Source of the DNA: Caballeronia cordobensis | Lineage (GTDB): Bacteria; Pseudomonadota; Gammaproteobacteria; Burkholderiales; Burkholderiaceae | Direction: 5' to 3' | DNA: 64,000 nt | Assembly: GCF_001544575.2 (NCBI RefSeq) | Contig: NZ_FCNY02000004.1 | Span: 372,001 to 436,000, forward strand | In this document: piece by piece, positions 17,977-26,036 of the stretch | How positions within the stretch are numbered: the stretch's first letter is position 1 | Layout of the letters: each line of letters starts with the position of its first letter | Made by a program: the position numbers and the translations under genes | The notes under the pieces: generated by a model | Told to the model about the DNA's origin: nothing | What the model saw: only the letters and a program-made list of their open reading frames with translations | Databases searched by the model: none

Positions 17977-18390
17977 TTAGCGCCGGTCGATTGAATACTT
18001 CCCAGGACCGGTCACGCACAGCAAAAGTAGTCCACCGGCGATGCTGACGTTCTTGTAGAAATTAATCATGTTCGCGTACTGCTGCGCACCGGTCATCGTC
18101 CAGTAATGGTGGCCGATAAACCCCGTGCCTAATGTGTAAAGCACAAAGATCGCGGCGAGGGGACGGGTATAAAAGCCAATCACGATTGCAATGCCGACGA
18201 AAAACTCCATGACGATCGCAACAATGGCGGAAAACGCCGGCGCGGGTGCGCCCGTCGAGGTCATATAGGCGACGGTGTCTGAATAGTGGGTCAGTTTGCT
18301 CCAGCCGAAGAGAACGAACAGAATCATCAGCAGCACCCGTCCGATCAACAGGAGTTCGTCTTTTCGATTTTCGAAGAGCGTATATCGCAT
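17977..18390 (-). CDS. DoxX-family membrane protein
   Basis: A 137-residue inner-membrane protein with four membrane segments. The DoxX signature is seen in LLIGRVLLMILFVLFGWSKL and in FFVGIAIVIGFYTRPLAAIFVLYTLGTGFIGHHYW. A GGAGC ribosome site precedes the ATG. Members are associated with quinone redox chemistry and with oxidative-stress resistance, but the biochemical role is usually unknown. It lies between the aromatic-acid transporter gene (57 bases upstream on the same strand) and the frameshifted SnoaL-like gene, so the three may once have formed one unit. Confidence 0.88.
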   Translation of the reverse strand: MRYTLFENRKDELLLIGRVLLMILFVLFGWSKLTHYSDTVAYMTSTGAPAPAFSAIVAIVMEFFVGIAIVIGFYTRPLAAIFVLYTLGTGFIGHHYWTMTGAQQYANMINFYKNVSIAGGLLLLCVTGPGKYSIDRR

Positions 18391-18446
18391 TTTTCAGCTC
18401 CAGGTTGTGGTTGCAATGCAGGGCCATGCTCAAATGGAAGGCTGCA

Positions 18447-19793
18447 TCAGCACGGCGTGACCGATGACGGCACCCCACTACGCGCTGAGGCCATCAAAGC
18501 GAGCATACCCGCGGACACTATGGCTGGTATCGCCACCGCAAGGAAAAGACTGTTGTTCGACCAGTTCATCCGCATGAGCTCTCCGCCAATGACCGGGCCG
18601 ATGATCGAGCCAAGCCTGCCGACACCCAGGCTCCAGCCCACTCCGGTCGAGCGCAGCAACGTGGGATACCAGGTTGCCGCCAACGCATTGATGGCAGGCT
18701 GCCCCCCGATGATGCTGAATCCCGTGATACCGACCACGACAAACAACAGCGGTAACGGAAGTCCCGTCTGGCCAATCGCGGCAATCGCGAACGCTGCGAC
18801 GAACAGTGCAGGGATGAGCACCTTATAGAATCCGATTCGGTCGATAACCGGCCCCATCGCCAATGTTCCCGCAACACCGCCGAGCTGCAGTGTGGTGCCA
18901 ACCAATACAGCCGTCGAGGTTGAAAGTCCAAGGTCTTTTGCGATCGTAGGCAACCAGTTGGACAAGAAGTAAAGGTTGAGCAGGTTCATGAAATTCACGC
19001 CCCACAGCAACAACGTCGTCTTCGCGCGGCCACTACGGAACAGCTCCGCAACCGGAGCGCTCTTCGGACGCGCCTCGGGCACGACGTACTGACTCTCAGG
19101 CGTCGCGGCGCAAGCAGGATCGATGCGTCGCAGCGTGTCGGCTACGCGCACGAGGCCGGTGCCGCGAACCACGGAGAACAACATCGACTCCGGCATGTGG
19201 AAGGCCATCATTGCAGAGAGCACAATCGGCACCACGCCTCCGACGACGAAAACCGATTGCCATCCCCAAACGGGAATCAACGCGGCGGAAATCAGGCCGC
19301 CTAACACCGCGCCAAGCGTAAAGCCACATGAGACCCACATCATCAGCGTGACGCGCCTGCGCTTCGGACTGAACTCCGCGGCCAGCGCCATCGCGTTAGG
19401 CATGATCGCGCCGAGACCCAGACCCGTTACGAAGCGCAGCACGAGCAACCCGGTTATCGTGGTGACTTGCGTCGTCGCGAGCATGCACAGTCCGAAGGCA
19501 AAGGTTGCCCCGATCAGTACGGGCCTGCGCCCGATCTTATCCGCAGCGATGCTTAGCACCAGCGAGCCGATCAGCATGCCTAGCAAACCCGCGCCGAACA
19601 CGATGCCGAATGCCGCCTTGTCCGCCCCCCACGCATGAATGATTGCGGGCGCCACGAAGCCCATCGACTGGACATCGAATCCGTCGATCAGGACGGTCAG
19701 GCCAACCATCGTCAATATTCGAAGCTGCAGGCGGCTCAAGGGCGCCGCGTCGATCACGGCAGCGATGTCTATAGGCTGTTGTGGCGTGTTCAC
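18447..19793 (-). CDS. MFS transporter, aromatic acid:H+ symporter (AAHS) family
   Basis: A 448-residue, twelve-helix permease. The start is a GTG at 19793 with an AGGAG ribosome site 8 bases before it. AAHS hallmarks include the segment LTVLIDGFDVQSMGFVAP in helix 1, GADKAAFGIVFGAGLLGMLIGSL, the DKIGRRP loop and the MPNAMALAAEFSPKRRR loop. Relatives such as PcaK and BenK import 4-hydroxybenzoate, protocatechuate or benzoate. The gene is divergent from a LysR regulator, with a near-perfect LysR-type palindrome between them, so its expression is probably induced by its substrate. No aromatic catabolic enzyme lies next to it, so the substrate is unknown. Confidence 0.9.
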   Translation of the reverse strand: MNTPQQPIDIAAVIDAAPLSRLQLRILTMVGLTVLIDGFDVQSMGFVAPAIIHAWGADKAAFGIVFGAGLLGMLIGSLVLSIAADKIGRRPVLIGATFAFGLCMLATTQVTTITGLLVLRFVTGLGLGAIMPNAMALAAEFSPKRRRVTLMMWVSCGFTLGAVLGGLISAALIPVWGWQSVFVVGGVVPIVLSAMMAFHMPESMLFSVVRGTGLVRVADTLRRIDPACAATPESQYVVPEARPKSAPVAELFRSGRAKTTLLLWGVNFMNLLNLYFLSNWLPTIAKDLGLSTSTAVLVGTTLQLGGVAGTLAMGPVIDRIGFYKVLIPALFVAAFAIAAIGQTGLPLPLLFVVVGITGFSIIGGQPAINALAATWYPTLLRSTGVGWSLGVGRLGSIIGPVIGGELMRMNWSNNSLFLAVAIPAIVSAGMLALMASARSGVPSSVTPC

Positions 19794-19932
19794 TCAGGTC
19801 ACTCCTGTTATCTGCCGGCATTAAAGCGGCCGCCGCCGCATAGCCGAACCCTTTGCCGCACACGTGGCGGATTCCGTTGTGTGGAACTTTAGGAGGCCCG
19901 CTGCCGCCGATAAAGACGCCTGCGGGCATTTT

Positions 19933-19955
19933 ATTTGTGCCTCTTGGGCACAAAT
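19933..19955. promoter_or_regulatory. LysR-type operator candidate (perfect palindrome)
   Basis: ATTTGTGCC (19933-19941) and GGCACAAAT (19947-19955) are perfect inverted arms with a 5-base spacer, and the T-N11-A core is satisfied. It lies between the divergent AAHS transporter and LysR genes, about 14 bases before a TATACT -10 element (19969-19974) for the LysR gene, a position consistent with autoregulation. Confidence 0.75.
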
Positions 19956-20024
19956 TGGTGATGCGACGTATACTCTGGGGCATCACTGGAAACGTCGAAC
20001 CGCTGTCGATAAGGAACGTCGCGC

Positions 20025-20948
20025 ATGAAAGATTCGGCCATCGATCGACTGGGCGAGATCCAGCTCTTCTGCGCTGCGGCTAAGGCGCAAAGTTTCACTG
20101 GCGCGGCTGCGGCGGCCGGCGTGACACCGTCCGCGATCAGCAAGGCCGTAGGTCGCCTCGAAAACCGTCTTGGCTTGTTACTGTTTCATCGCACGACTCG
20201 CGCAGTCCGCCTTACGGACGATGGTCTTGTCTACTACGACGCCTGCCGCCTAGCGCTGGATAACATTCAGGAAACCGAACATTCTCTGACGGCCCACGGT
20301 CAACCGCGCGGCGAACTCAAAATCAGCGTGCCGCCAAGCTACGGCATCAAGCACATCGTCCCGCTGATACCGCAATACGTCGAGCGTTACGACGGGAAAG
20401 TGGAGGTTGCCGTGTCCCTGAGCAACGCCGTCGCCGATTTCGCGACTCAGGACTTCGACATGACGATTCGTTTGGGCCAGGTTGCCGACTCACGCCTCGT
20501 TGGACGGCTTCTTAACAACGCCCAGCTTCGCGTGGTGGCATCGCCCGAATACTTGCGCCATCACCCCGCGCCGGCCCGGCCCGAAGCATTGCGCGATCAT
20601 GTGTGTCTGGGACTTGTCATGCCCGATAGCGGACGTCCGTTGCCATGGTCTTTCGCCGAAGAAGCCAAGACTGCCTACGAAATTCCTGTGCGCCCGGCAA
20701 TGACGTTCGATCATCCGTTCGCGACGTTAGCCTGCGCGATCAACGGTGGGGGCGTCACGCAACTGTTCGATTTCACGGTTGAGGACGATCTGCGCGATGG
20801 TCGGCTGGTGGAAGTATTGGCGCCATTCCGGCCGCTGCCTCAACCGATTTTCGCCGTCTATCCGACCAACCGGCATCTTTCGGCCAAGGTGCGCACGTTT
20901 GTGGACTTCCTGCTTGAGAGGCAACGCGCTCTTGGCCGAGTCGCTTGA
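20025..20948 (+). CDS. LysR-family transcriptional regulator (divergent from AAHS transporter)
   Basis: A 307-residue regulator. The N-terminal helix-turn-helix reads IQLFCAAAKAQSFTGAAAAAGVTPSAISKAVGRLENRLGLLLFHRTTR, and the effector-binding domain starts near residue 90 (GELKISVPPSYGIKHIVPLIPQYV). It resembles the CrgA-like LysR group. It probably controls the divergent AAHS permease gene through the palindrome at 19933-19955. The inducer is presumably an aromatic acid, by inference from the transporter family only. Confidence 0.9.
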   Translation: MKDSAIDRLGEIQLFCAAAKAQSFTGAAAAAGVTPSAISKAVGRLENRLGLLLFHRTTRAVRLTDDGLVYYDACRLALDNIQETEHSLTAHGQPRGELKISVPPSYGIKHIVPLIPQYVERYDGKVEVAVSLSNAVADFATQDFDMTIRLGQVADSRLVGRLLNNAQLRVVASPEYLRHHPAPARPEALRDHVCLGLVMPDSGRPLPWSFAEEAKTAYEIPVRPAMTFDHPFATLACAINGGGVTQLFDFTVEDDLRDGRLVEVLAPFRPLPQPIFAVYPTNRHLSAKVRTFVDFLLERQRALGRVA

Positions 20949-20957
20949 TCTTCACGA

Positions 20958-22187
20958 TTACATTCGCACGGTACGACGTTGTCCGTCCCGTTCGATGACG
21001 AGTGACAATTTGCCCTTCGCCGTGGTATTCAACGCGGAACTGGTTTCATCCAGAGAAGCAGGATAGGCCGGCTGACCATTAACCTCGATCAGCACATCTC
21101 CGTTTCGGATATCCTGCTCTTCGAAGGACTTCGACGTGTTGGCGGCGAACGTCACTTTGCCATCGATCAAGCGAACGCCAAGTCGACGAACTTCGATCGG
21201 ATTGTCCTGTGCGAGACGGCTTTCGTCGAAACAGAACTCGAACGTGCTGGGCACGAACATATAGCGGTCGAGCTTGGCCAGGAAATCGCGGCCCAGCAGA
21301 TTACTGCCTTTCTTGCCATTCACGTAGGAAAACTCAAAGCCGCCAATCGGCTGCTTGTCCAGCGAAAATCCGGTGACGAAATAGTCGGAGGATGTCTCCA
21401 ATCCGTTGATCGATCCACTCTGACGTGTCCCGGTGAGTTTGGCCGTTTTGGCACCTTTGAGCAGCTCGAGCGTCTCAGCATCGATGCTCGAACCTTCCGC
21501 GCCTGTATCGATAGCAAACTCGATAAACTGATCCCCCGTGCGCAGATAGAGCGCGGGCCCAGTCACCGGCGGCCCATCCCGATAAGGCACGCAGTGCGCA
21601 AAATGCTCGTTCGCCGGTGGATGTTGCCAGATGGTGAGCGTTTTCTCGCGATTATCGAGAACCCAACTGAACTGGCGAAAAATCTCGACACCTAGAATAC
21701 CGTCGATCGGCGCGGTTTTCTTCGCCATAGCAAGTATCGATAAATCGACGCCAAACCATGGGTAGAAGTCCGGTACGACATGGCTGCCGATTTCGATAGG
21801 TTGAGCTTTCCATAGGCGCAGCCGGTCCTTCGCCAATTTCTCACCATCCGCTGCACTTATGCCCCGGTCTATTGCTGAACGAAAAACGGTGGCCGTCTGA
21901 TAGCTTCCGGGTTTCGTGATCGTCGAGGCGAAGTGATTATCCAGAACCGTGTAGCCGAAACCCGTGTCCAACAGGAAACGATAATCTCTTCCTGCAATCC
22001 TAAGTGGAACGATCAAACCATATATCGGGCTGAAGGAAGTGCTCAGAACAGGCGCCGCAGCGCTTTGCTTCGGCATGACTTCTTTCGGTGTTTCAGCCGC
22101 CTTATTACACGCACTCAGTGAGGCAACGCTTACTGCCAACGCCCCAAAAAAAAGGGGTGCTAACTTAACTCGCTTTACTTGTTCCAT
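20958..22187 (-). CDS. Retropepsin-like aspartyl protease lipoprotein with C-terminal PDZ domain
   Basis: A 409-residue protein. The N-terminus carries a lipobox (VSVASLSACNKA, Cys near residue 27), so it is probably a lipoprotein. Two aspartyl-protease half-sites are seen, FLLDTGFGYTVLD and FAIDTGAEGSSID, both with the catalytic DTG, followed by a PDZ-like domain (QDIRNGDVLIEVNGQPA). The paired DTG motifs in one chain suggest a pepsin-like bilobal arrangement. The N-terminal coding sequence contains eight consecutive T residues (A8 at 22146-22153 on the plus strand) flanked by CCCC and GGGG, a potential slippage site. Substrate unknown; cell-envelope protein processing is a guess from the lipobox. 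Confidence 0.8.
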   Translation of the reverse strand: MEQVKRVKLAPLFFGALAVSVASLSACNKAAETPKEVMPKQSAAAPVLSTSFSPIYGLIVPLRIAGRDYRFLLDTGFGYTVLDNHFASTITKPGSYQTATVFRSAIDRGISAADGEKLAKDRLRLWKAQPIEIGSHVVPDFYPWFGVDLSILAMAKKTAPIDGILGVEIFRQFSWVLDNREKTLTIWQHPPANEHFAHCVPYRDGPPVTGPALYLRTGDQFIEFAIDTGAEGSSIDAETLELLKGAKTAKLTGTRQSGSINGLETSSDYFVTGFSLDKQPIGGFEFSYVNGKKGSNLLGRDFLAKLDRYMFVPSTFEFCFDESRLAQDNPIEVRRLGVRLIDGKVTFAANTSKSFEEQDIRNGDVLIEVNGQPAYPASLDETSSALNTTAKGKLSLVIERDGQRRTVRM

Positions 22188-22494
22188 CTTGTACCCGAAC
22201 ACTTTTGATCTGAAGCTTTGCTACGCCGCCCCTTTCCGTCGACCGGGCCTTACGGCACGTCGGCATGGGGTTTCAGTTTCCTTCAGCGCGCTGCTTGTCA
22301 TTTTACAGGCAAGCGTCCGGTGCAAAGGCAGTAAAACCAGCGATGGGCGACGAGGAAGCTTTGCTGCGTGGCATCGTTGGACGCTTCCAAGCCCGGTTGC
22401 CTCACATTTTCGACTGGTCTGCTCCGGCTTGGGACACGCTCACGTCATTCTCGGCGGCGACAGTTTGAGACGTTCAACGCCCGCTTGCAGAGCG
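22188..22494. other. Intergenic stretch with no recognisable gene
   Basis: About 307 bases upstream of the retropepsin lipoprotein gene. Short open frames exist on both strands but have neither ribosome sites nor recognisable protein features. It presumably holds the promoter of the lipoprotein gene. Confidence 0.4.
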
Positions 22495-22869
22495 TCAACA
22501 ATCCCACGCGTCATTCGCGCACCGGGGAATGGCGAGCCGGAAGGTGATGCGCATAGCCTTGCCGCGTCCAGACATGAATATTCGCAGCAGGTCATGACCG
22601 CATGGACATCGGGGAGAAAGCCTCAGCGCCGATAGCCGGTGACGCCCGCAAGCGAAGCAACGTCTTGTTGCGAGAATGAGCAGCAGGTAAAGCATGCTGA
22701 TTCCACCCGCCACGACCATGACCGCGAAAATGAATACCGCCGTTTGCAGGCTGATCGCCGTGAATGCACAGACGGCGATGACGGCCAGCATGAGATTGTG
22801 CCCGCGCCGTGTACCGAAGAAGACGAAGATGGCTCGCGCGGTTTGAAAGAACGCGCGCGCACATCCCAC
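22495..22869 (-). CDS. Possible small membrane protein, uncertain
   Basis: An open frame of up to 124 codons from a GTG at 22869; an ATG at 22791 (MLAVIAVCAF) would give a shorter protein. It encodes two adjacent hydrophobic segments (LAVIAVCAFTAISLQTAVF and FAVMVVAGGISMLYLLLILA) and then a basic, Cys-containing tail that looks out of frame or degenerate. No strong ribosome site is seen. It could be a real small membrane protein or the remnant of one. Family not recognised. Confidence 0.35.
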   Translation of the reverse strand: MGCARAFFQTARAIFVFFGTRRGHNLMLAVIAVCAFTAISLQTAVFIFAVMVVAGGISMLYLLLILATRRCFACGRHRLSALRLSPRCPCGHDLLRIFMSGRGKAMRITFRLAIPRCANDAWDC

Positions 22870-22899
22870 GCTAAAGTGAGGAAAAACGTCGATGAAAAC

Positions 22900-23862
22900 C
22901 TACGGAATCTGAATGCTCAAGCTTCGGAACAATCGAAAATCCGCATCGCTGATTTCCTTGCATTCCCGATCGCCGACTTTTCTTTCGCCGTCGTCGCTGA
23001 GCACTTGAATCGTTTCCTTATCGGGGATTTCGAAGAGTGCTTCCGGCGACAATCCGTCGAAGCCGACGCTTCTCACCGGCTCCGGCGCATCCGACGGATT
23101 CCCCGACCACTTGAACAGGGCGAACGTCCCCTTCTTTGCGGGCGGACCTGCAACGATGAGGTAGCTGCCCTTCACCCGTTCGATGCTGCGTATCCCTCGC
23201 TTCTGGAGATCGAGTGCAATAGGCGCCCCGAGCCGTGCCTTCTTACCCTCGATCATCTCCTGCGGATTTTCCAGCGGTACGATAAGCGCCTTTCCCTTGA
23301 TGATCGGGTTGCGAAATCCAATCAAGAGCTGGCCATCGGGTGTCGCCGCGAGTCCCTCGATGTTCAGCCCATCCTTCGCTTCGGCTGCCAGGCTACTCGC
23401 GATGTCGAGCTTGAACGGTTGCAAATCGGTGTCGGCGAGCAAGTCATCGAGAAGTCGAGTGTACGGAGTTCCAACGACCTTCAGCGTCACTGAATCGCCT
23501 TGTCCGACAATGTCGGTCGCGAAGAAGCGATGTCGTTGCTCGCGTAGTTTCCCCTTCGCATTTCTTCCGTGAGACGCGATCCAGAAGATTCTGTTTCCGA
23601 TCCTCGCGGCACCTTCGAGATCCGATTCGTCATTGCCCAACGAATCGATGACCGACACGCTCGATACTTCCTTCGCTTGACCGCGACGATATATTTTGAG
23701 TATGTTGTGCTCGTCGTCGGCTACTGCGAACAGATTCTCGTCCAGCGCGATGGCCGCCGAAGCGTCGCAGATGCCTCGGTATTCCGTTATCGAAGGTTCG
23801 CTTGCTGCAAGCGCGCTGCCGAGCAGCGTCATGCACAAAATGGCTACGGCGCTATTTTTCAT
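22900..23862 (-). CDS. DUF3616-domain secreted protein
   Basis: About 320 residues from the ATG at 23862, which has an AGGAGA ribosome site. A signal peptide (SAVAILCMTLLGSALAA) is followed by a beta-propeller-like repeat protein with the DUF3616 pattern: CDASAAIALDENLFAVADDEHN, NDESDLEGAARIGNRIFWIASHGRNAKGK, NIEGLAATPDGQLLIGFRNP and GLSPEALFEIPD. The family is found in many Gram-negative bacteria and has no established activity; the fold suggests ligand binding or a phytase/esterase-like role. It is a single-gene unit flanked by unrelated genes. Confidence 0.85.
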   Translation of the reverse strand: MKNSAVAILCMTLLGSALAASEPSITEYRGICDASAAIALDENLFAVADDEHNILKIYRRGQAKEVSSVSVIDSLGNDESDLEGAARIGNRIFWIASHGRNAKGKLREQRHRFFATDIVGQGDSVTLKVVGTPYTRLLDDLLADTDLQPFKLDIASSLAAEAKDGLNIEGLAATPDGQLLIGFRNPIIKGKALIVPLENPQEMIEGKKARLGAPIALDLQKRGIRSIERVKGSYLIVAGPPAKKGTFALFKWSGNPSDAPEPVRSVGFDGLSPEALFEIPDKETIQVLSDDGERKVGDRECKEISDADFRLFRSLSIQIP

Positions 23863-24060
23863 TGCGATCTCCTCTTGCGTGATCCGCCTGACCGCCAAAC
23901 GATGCGATCCGATCAAAACCGGGACTGCTTGGCTTCAGAGAATACTTGAGGCGATGAGTTCCTCAGTTACGTGGCCGCATCGCCCATATCCGATTTTCTT
24001 CGGAGGAGATTCGTAAGTTCGTTACTTGGAGGCTGATGTGGTCAGGTTTTCCCAGCACCC

Positions 24061-24942
24061 CTACGCCTGCGCAGCCTTCGCCCCCTCGCCACGCAACCAC
24101 TCCGCAAACGCCTGCACACTATCCGAGCTCGCCTCCGCAGGCGCGATATCCAGCCAGTACCCATACGGCCCCGTCGATTCCACCGGCGACAACAGCACGA
24201 GCGAACCCTCGTGCAACTCGTCGGCGATCATGTTCCGGTCCACCACCGCCAGCCCCGAACCCGCGCGCGCCGCGTGAATCGCCTGATCGAGCGTCGAGAA
24301 CTCGATGCCGTTCTCGCCGTACGCGCGCGGCAGTCCCGCCGCGTCGAGCCAGTTGGGCCACAGCGTGAGCCGCGCATCGTTATGCAGCACGTGCAGCGCG
24401 GGAAGCCGCTGCAATAGCGCCTCGACGGGCTGCCCCGCGAACTTCATCGCGCCGGCAAGCACGTGCCGCTCGATGAACAGCAACTCCGACCGGTGATCCG
24501 CCCGCGCCTCGTAGCCGAAGCGAATGCTGCATTGACGTTCGTCGATGGCATCGGTGCGCACGGAAAGATCGATGTCGGGCACCGCGTCCATCAGCGAGCC
24601 GAGGCGTGGCGAAAGCCAGCGCGTCGCGAAGGTCGGCGGCGCGCTCACGGTCAGACGCCGGCGCTCGCCGCGTTGCGCAGTCGACAGCGAACGCGTCACG
24701 CGCTCGATCGAATCGAACGCATCGGACAAACACGCGAGCAGCTCCGCGCCCTGCTTCGTAAGACGTATGCCCTTGTGATCGCGATCGAACAGCTTCGTGC
24801 CGAGCGCCTCTTCGAGCAGGCGAATCTGGCGGCTCACCGCGCCGGGCGTCACGCACAGCGCCGCGGCGGACTTGTTGAAGCTCATATGGCGCGCGCTCTC
24901 TTCGAAAAAGCGCAATGCGGTCAGGGATGGCAGCCGGCGCAT
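24061..24942 (-). CDS. LysR-family regulator, GcvA-like (second of a tandem pair)
   Basis: A 293-residue regulator starting MRRLPSLTALRFFEESARHMSFNKSAAALCVTPGAVSRQIRLLEE, the GcvA/AmpR-like N-terminus. The effector domain follows from about residue 95 (RRLTVSAPPTFATRWLSPRL). A GGGAGAG ribosome site precedes the ATG. It starts 15 bases after the stop of a related LysR gene on the same strand. The two share the blocks PPTF(A/S)(T/S)RWL and a closely similar C-terminal layout, so they are paralogues from tandem duplication. It may regulate the catabolic operon at 26-31.8 kb just upstream. Confidence 0.9.
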   Translation of the reverse strand: MRRLPSLTALRFFEESARHMSFNKSAAALCVTPGAVSRQIRLLEEALGTKLFDRDHKGIRLTKQGAELLACLSDAFDSIERVTRSLSTAQRGERRRLTVSAPPTFATRWLSPRLGSLMDAVPDIDLSVRTDAIDERQCSIRFGYEARADHRSELLFIERHVLAGAMKFAGQPVEALLQRLPALHVLHNDARLTLWPNWLDAAGLPRAYGENGIEFSTLDQAIHAARAGSGLAVVDRNMIADELHEGSLVLLSPVESTGPYGYWLDIAPAEASSDSVQAFAEWLRGEGAKAAQA

Positions 24943-24957
24943 GATCGTCTCTCCCGC

Positions 24958-25887
24958 TCAGGCCCGCGCAGGCTTTCCGCCACGCCCGCGCGTCTGCTTT
25001 TCGATCTCCGCGCGCAGCCACTCGCGAAACAGCGCGACCTGAGGCGAATCGTCCTGGCCGGTGCGCGTGACGAGCCAGTACGACTGATGCCCGTCCACCT
25101 CCACATCGACGATCGGCACGAGCGTGCCCTGCCGCAATTCGTGCGCGATCATGTGACGATCCGCGATGGTGACGCCCAGCCCGTCGACGGCCGCGCGGAT
25201 CGCGTGATCGAGCAGGTCGAACTCGTAGCCGCCGCGCGTATCGACACCGCCGATATTCGCGGCCTTGAGCCAGTGCTGCCAGGTGAGATAACGCTGATCG
25301 CTGGCCGCGAGCACATGCAGCAGGGTGAACGCGTTCAGGTCGATGTCCGAGGTATCGCGCTCGCCGATCAGCGCTGGCGAGCACACCGCGATATGCCGCT
25401 CGTTCATCAGCAATTGATTATCGAGGCTGTCCCACTCGCCGTTGCCGAAGCGGATCGCGCAATCGAGCGCGCCCGATTCGACGAGATCGTCCCTGAGACG
25501 CGTGGTCAGCGTGATTTCGAGCTCGGGCGCGGCGGTGCGCAAGGATTGCAGCCGCGGCATCAGCCAGCGGCTGGAAAAGGTAGGCGGCGCGTTGATGCGC
25601 AAACGCTTCAGATGCGTCTTCTCCTGAATGCTGCGCACGGTCAGTTCGATGCGGTCGAACGACATTTTCAGCGCCTGCAGCAGAAGCCGCCCCGTCGCCG
25701 AGAGTTCGAGATGATGATGCCGACGCAAAAGAAGCGGCTCGCCGAGCTGCGTTTCGAGCTGACGCACCTGACGGCTCACCGCGCTTTGCGTGACATGCAG
25801 CATTTCGGCCGCGCGCGTGAAGCTGCCGGTGTGTCCGGCCACCTCGAAGGCCCTCAGCGCGTTCAGGGCGGGCATCTTTCGCTTCAA
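24958..25887 (-). CDS. LysR-family regulator, GcvA-like (first of a tandem pair)
   Basis: About 309 residues. The best start is a TTG at 25887, because AGGAAAGGGAG lies just upstream with good spacing; the ATG at 25875 has no comparable site. The N-terminus reads MPALNALRAFEVAGHTGSFTRAAEMLHVTQSAVSRQVRQLE, and the effector domain LRINAPPTFSSRWLMPRLQSL. It is followed by a paralogous LysR gene. It lies 150 bases downstream of the GMC-oxidoreductase gene on the same strand, which suggests control of the upstream sugar/alcohol catabolic operon. Confidence 0.9.
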   Translation of the reverse strand: MKRKMPALNALRAFEVAGHTGSFTRAAEMLHVTQSAVSRQVRQLETQLGEPLLLRRHHHLELSATGRLLLQALKMSFDRIELTVRSIQEKTHLKRLRINAPPTFSSRWLMPRLQSLRTAAPELEITLTTRLRDDLVESGALDCAIRFGNGEWDSLDNQLLMNERHIAVCSPALIGERDTSDIDLNAFTLLHVLAASDQRYLTWQHWLKAANIGGVDTRGGYEFDLLDHAIRAAVDGLGVTIADRHMIAHELRQGTLVPIVDVEVDGHQSYWLVTRTGQDDSPQVALFREWLRAEIEKQTRGRGGKPARA

Positions 25888-25994
25888 GTCGGTCTCCCTT
25901 TCCTCGCGTTCGAGGCGCGCTTTTAGCACGCGTCGACGCCGGACCATGCCGCTCTCAGGCAGCATTTTACGAATCGAGGCAAATTATGCCGCTT

Positions 25995-26030
25995 CGGGGC
26001 GTGAAAGCGTAGCGACGCGCTCACGCCCCG
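25995..26030 (-). terminator. Hairpin after the GMC oxidoreductase gene
   Basis: Ten-base arms CGGGGCGTGA (25995-26004) and TCACGCCCCG (26021-26030) pair perfectly. It lies 7 bases after the stop of the GMC gene on the minus strand. No T-run follows, so it may stabilise the mRNA 3' end rather than terminate by itself. Confidence 0.45.
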
Positions 26031-26036
26031 CGCGCA

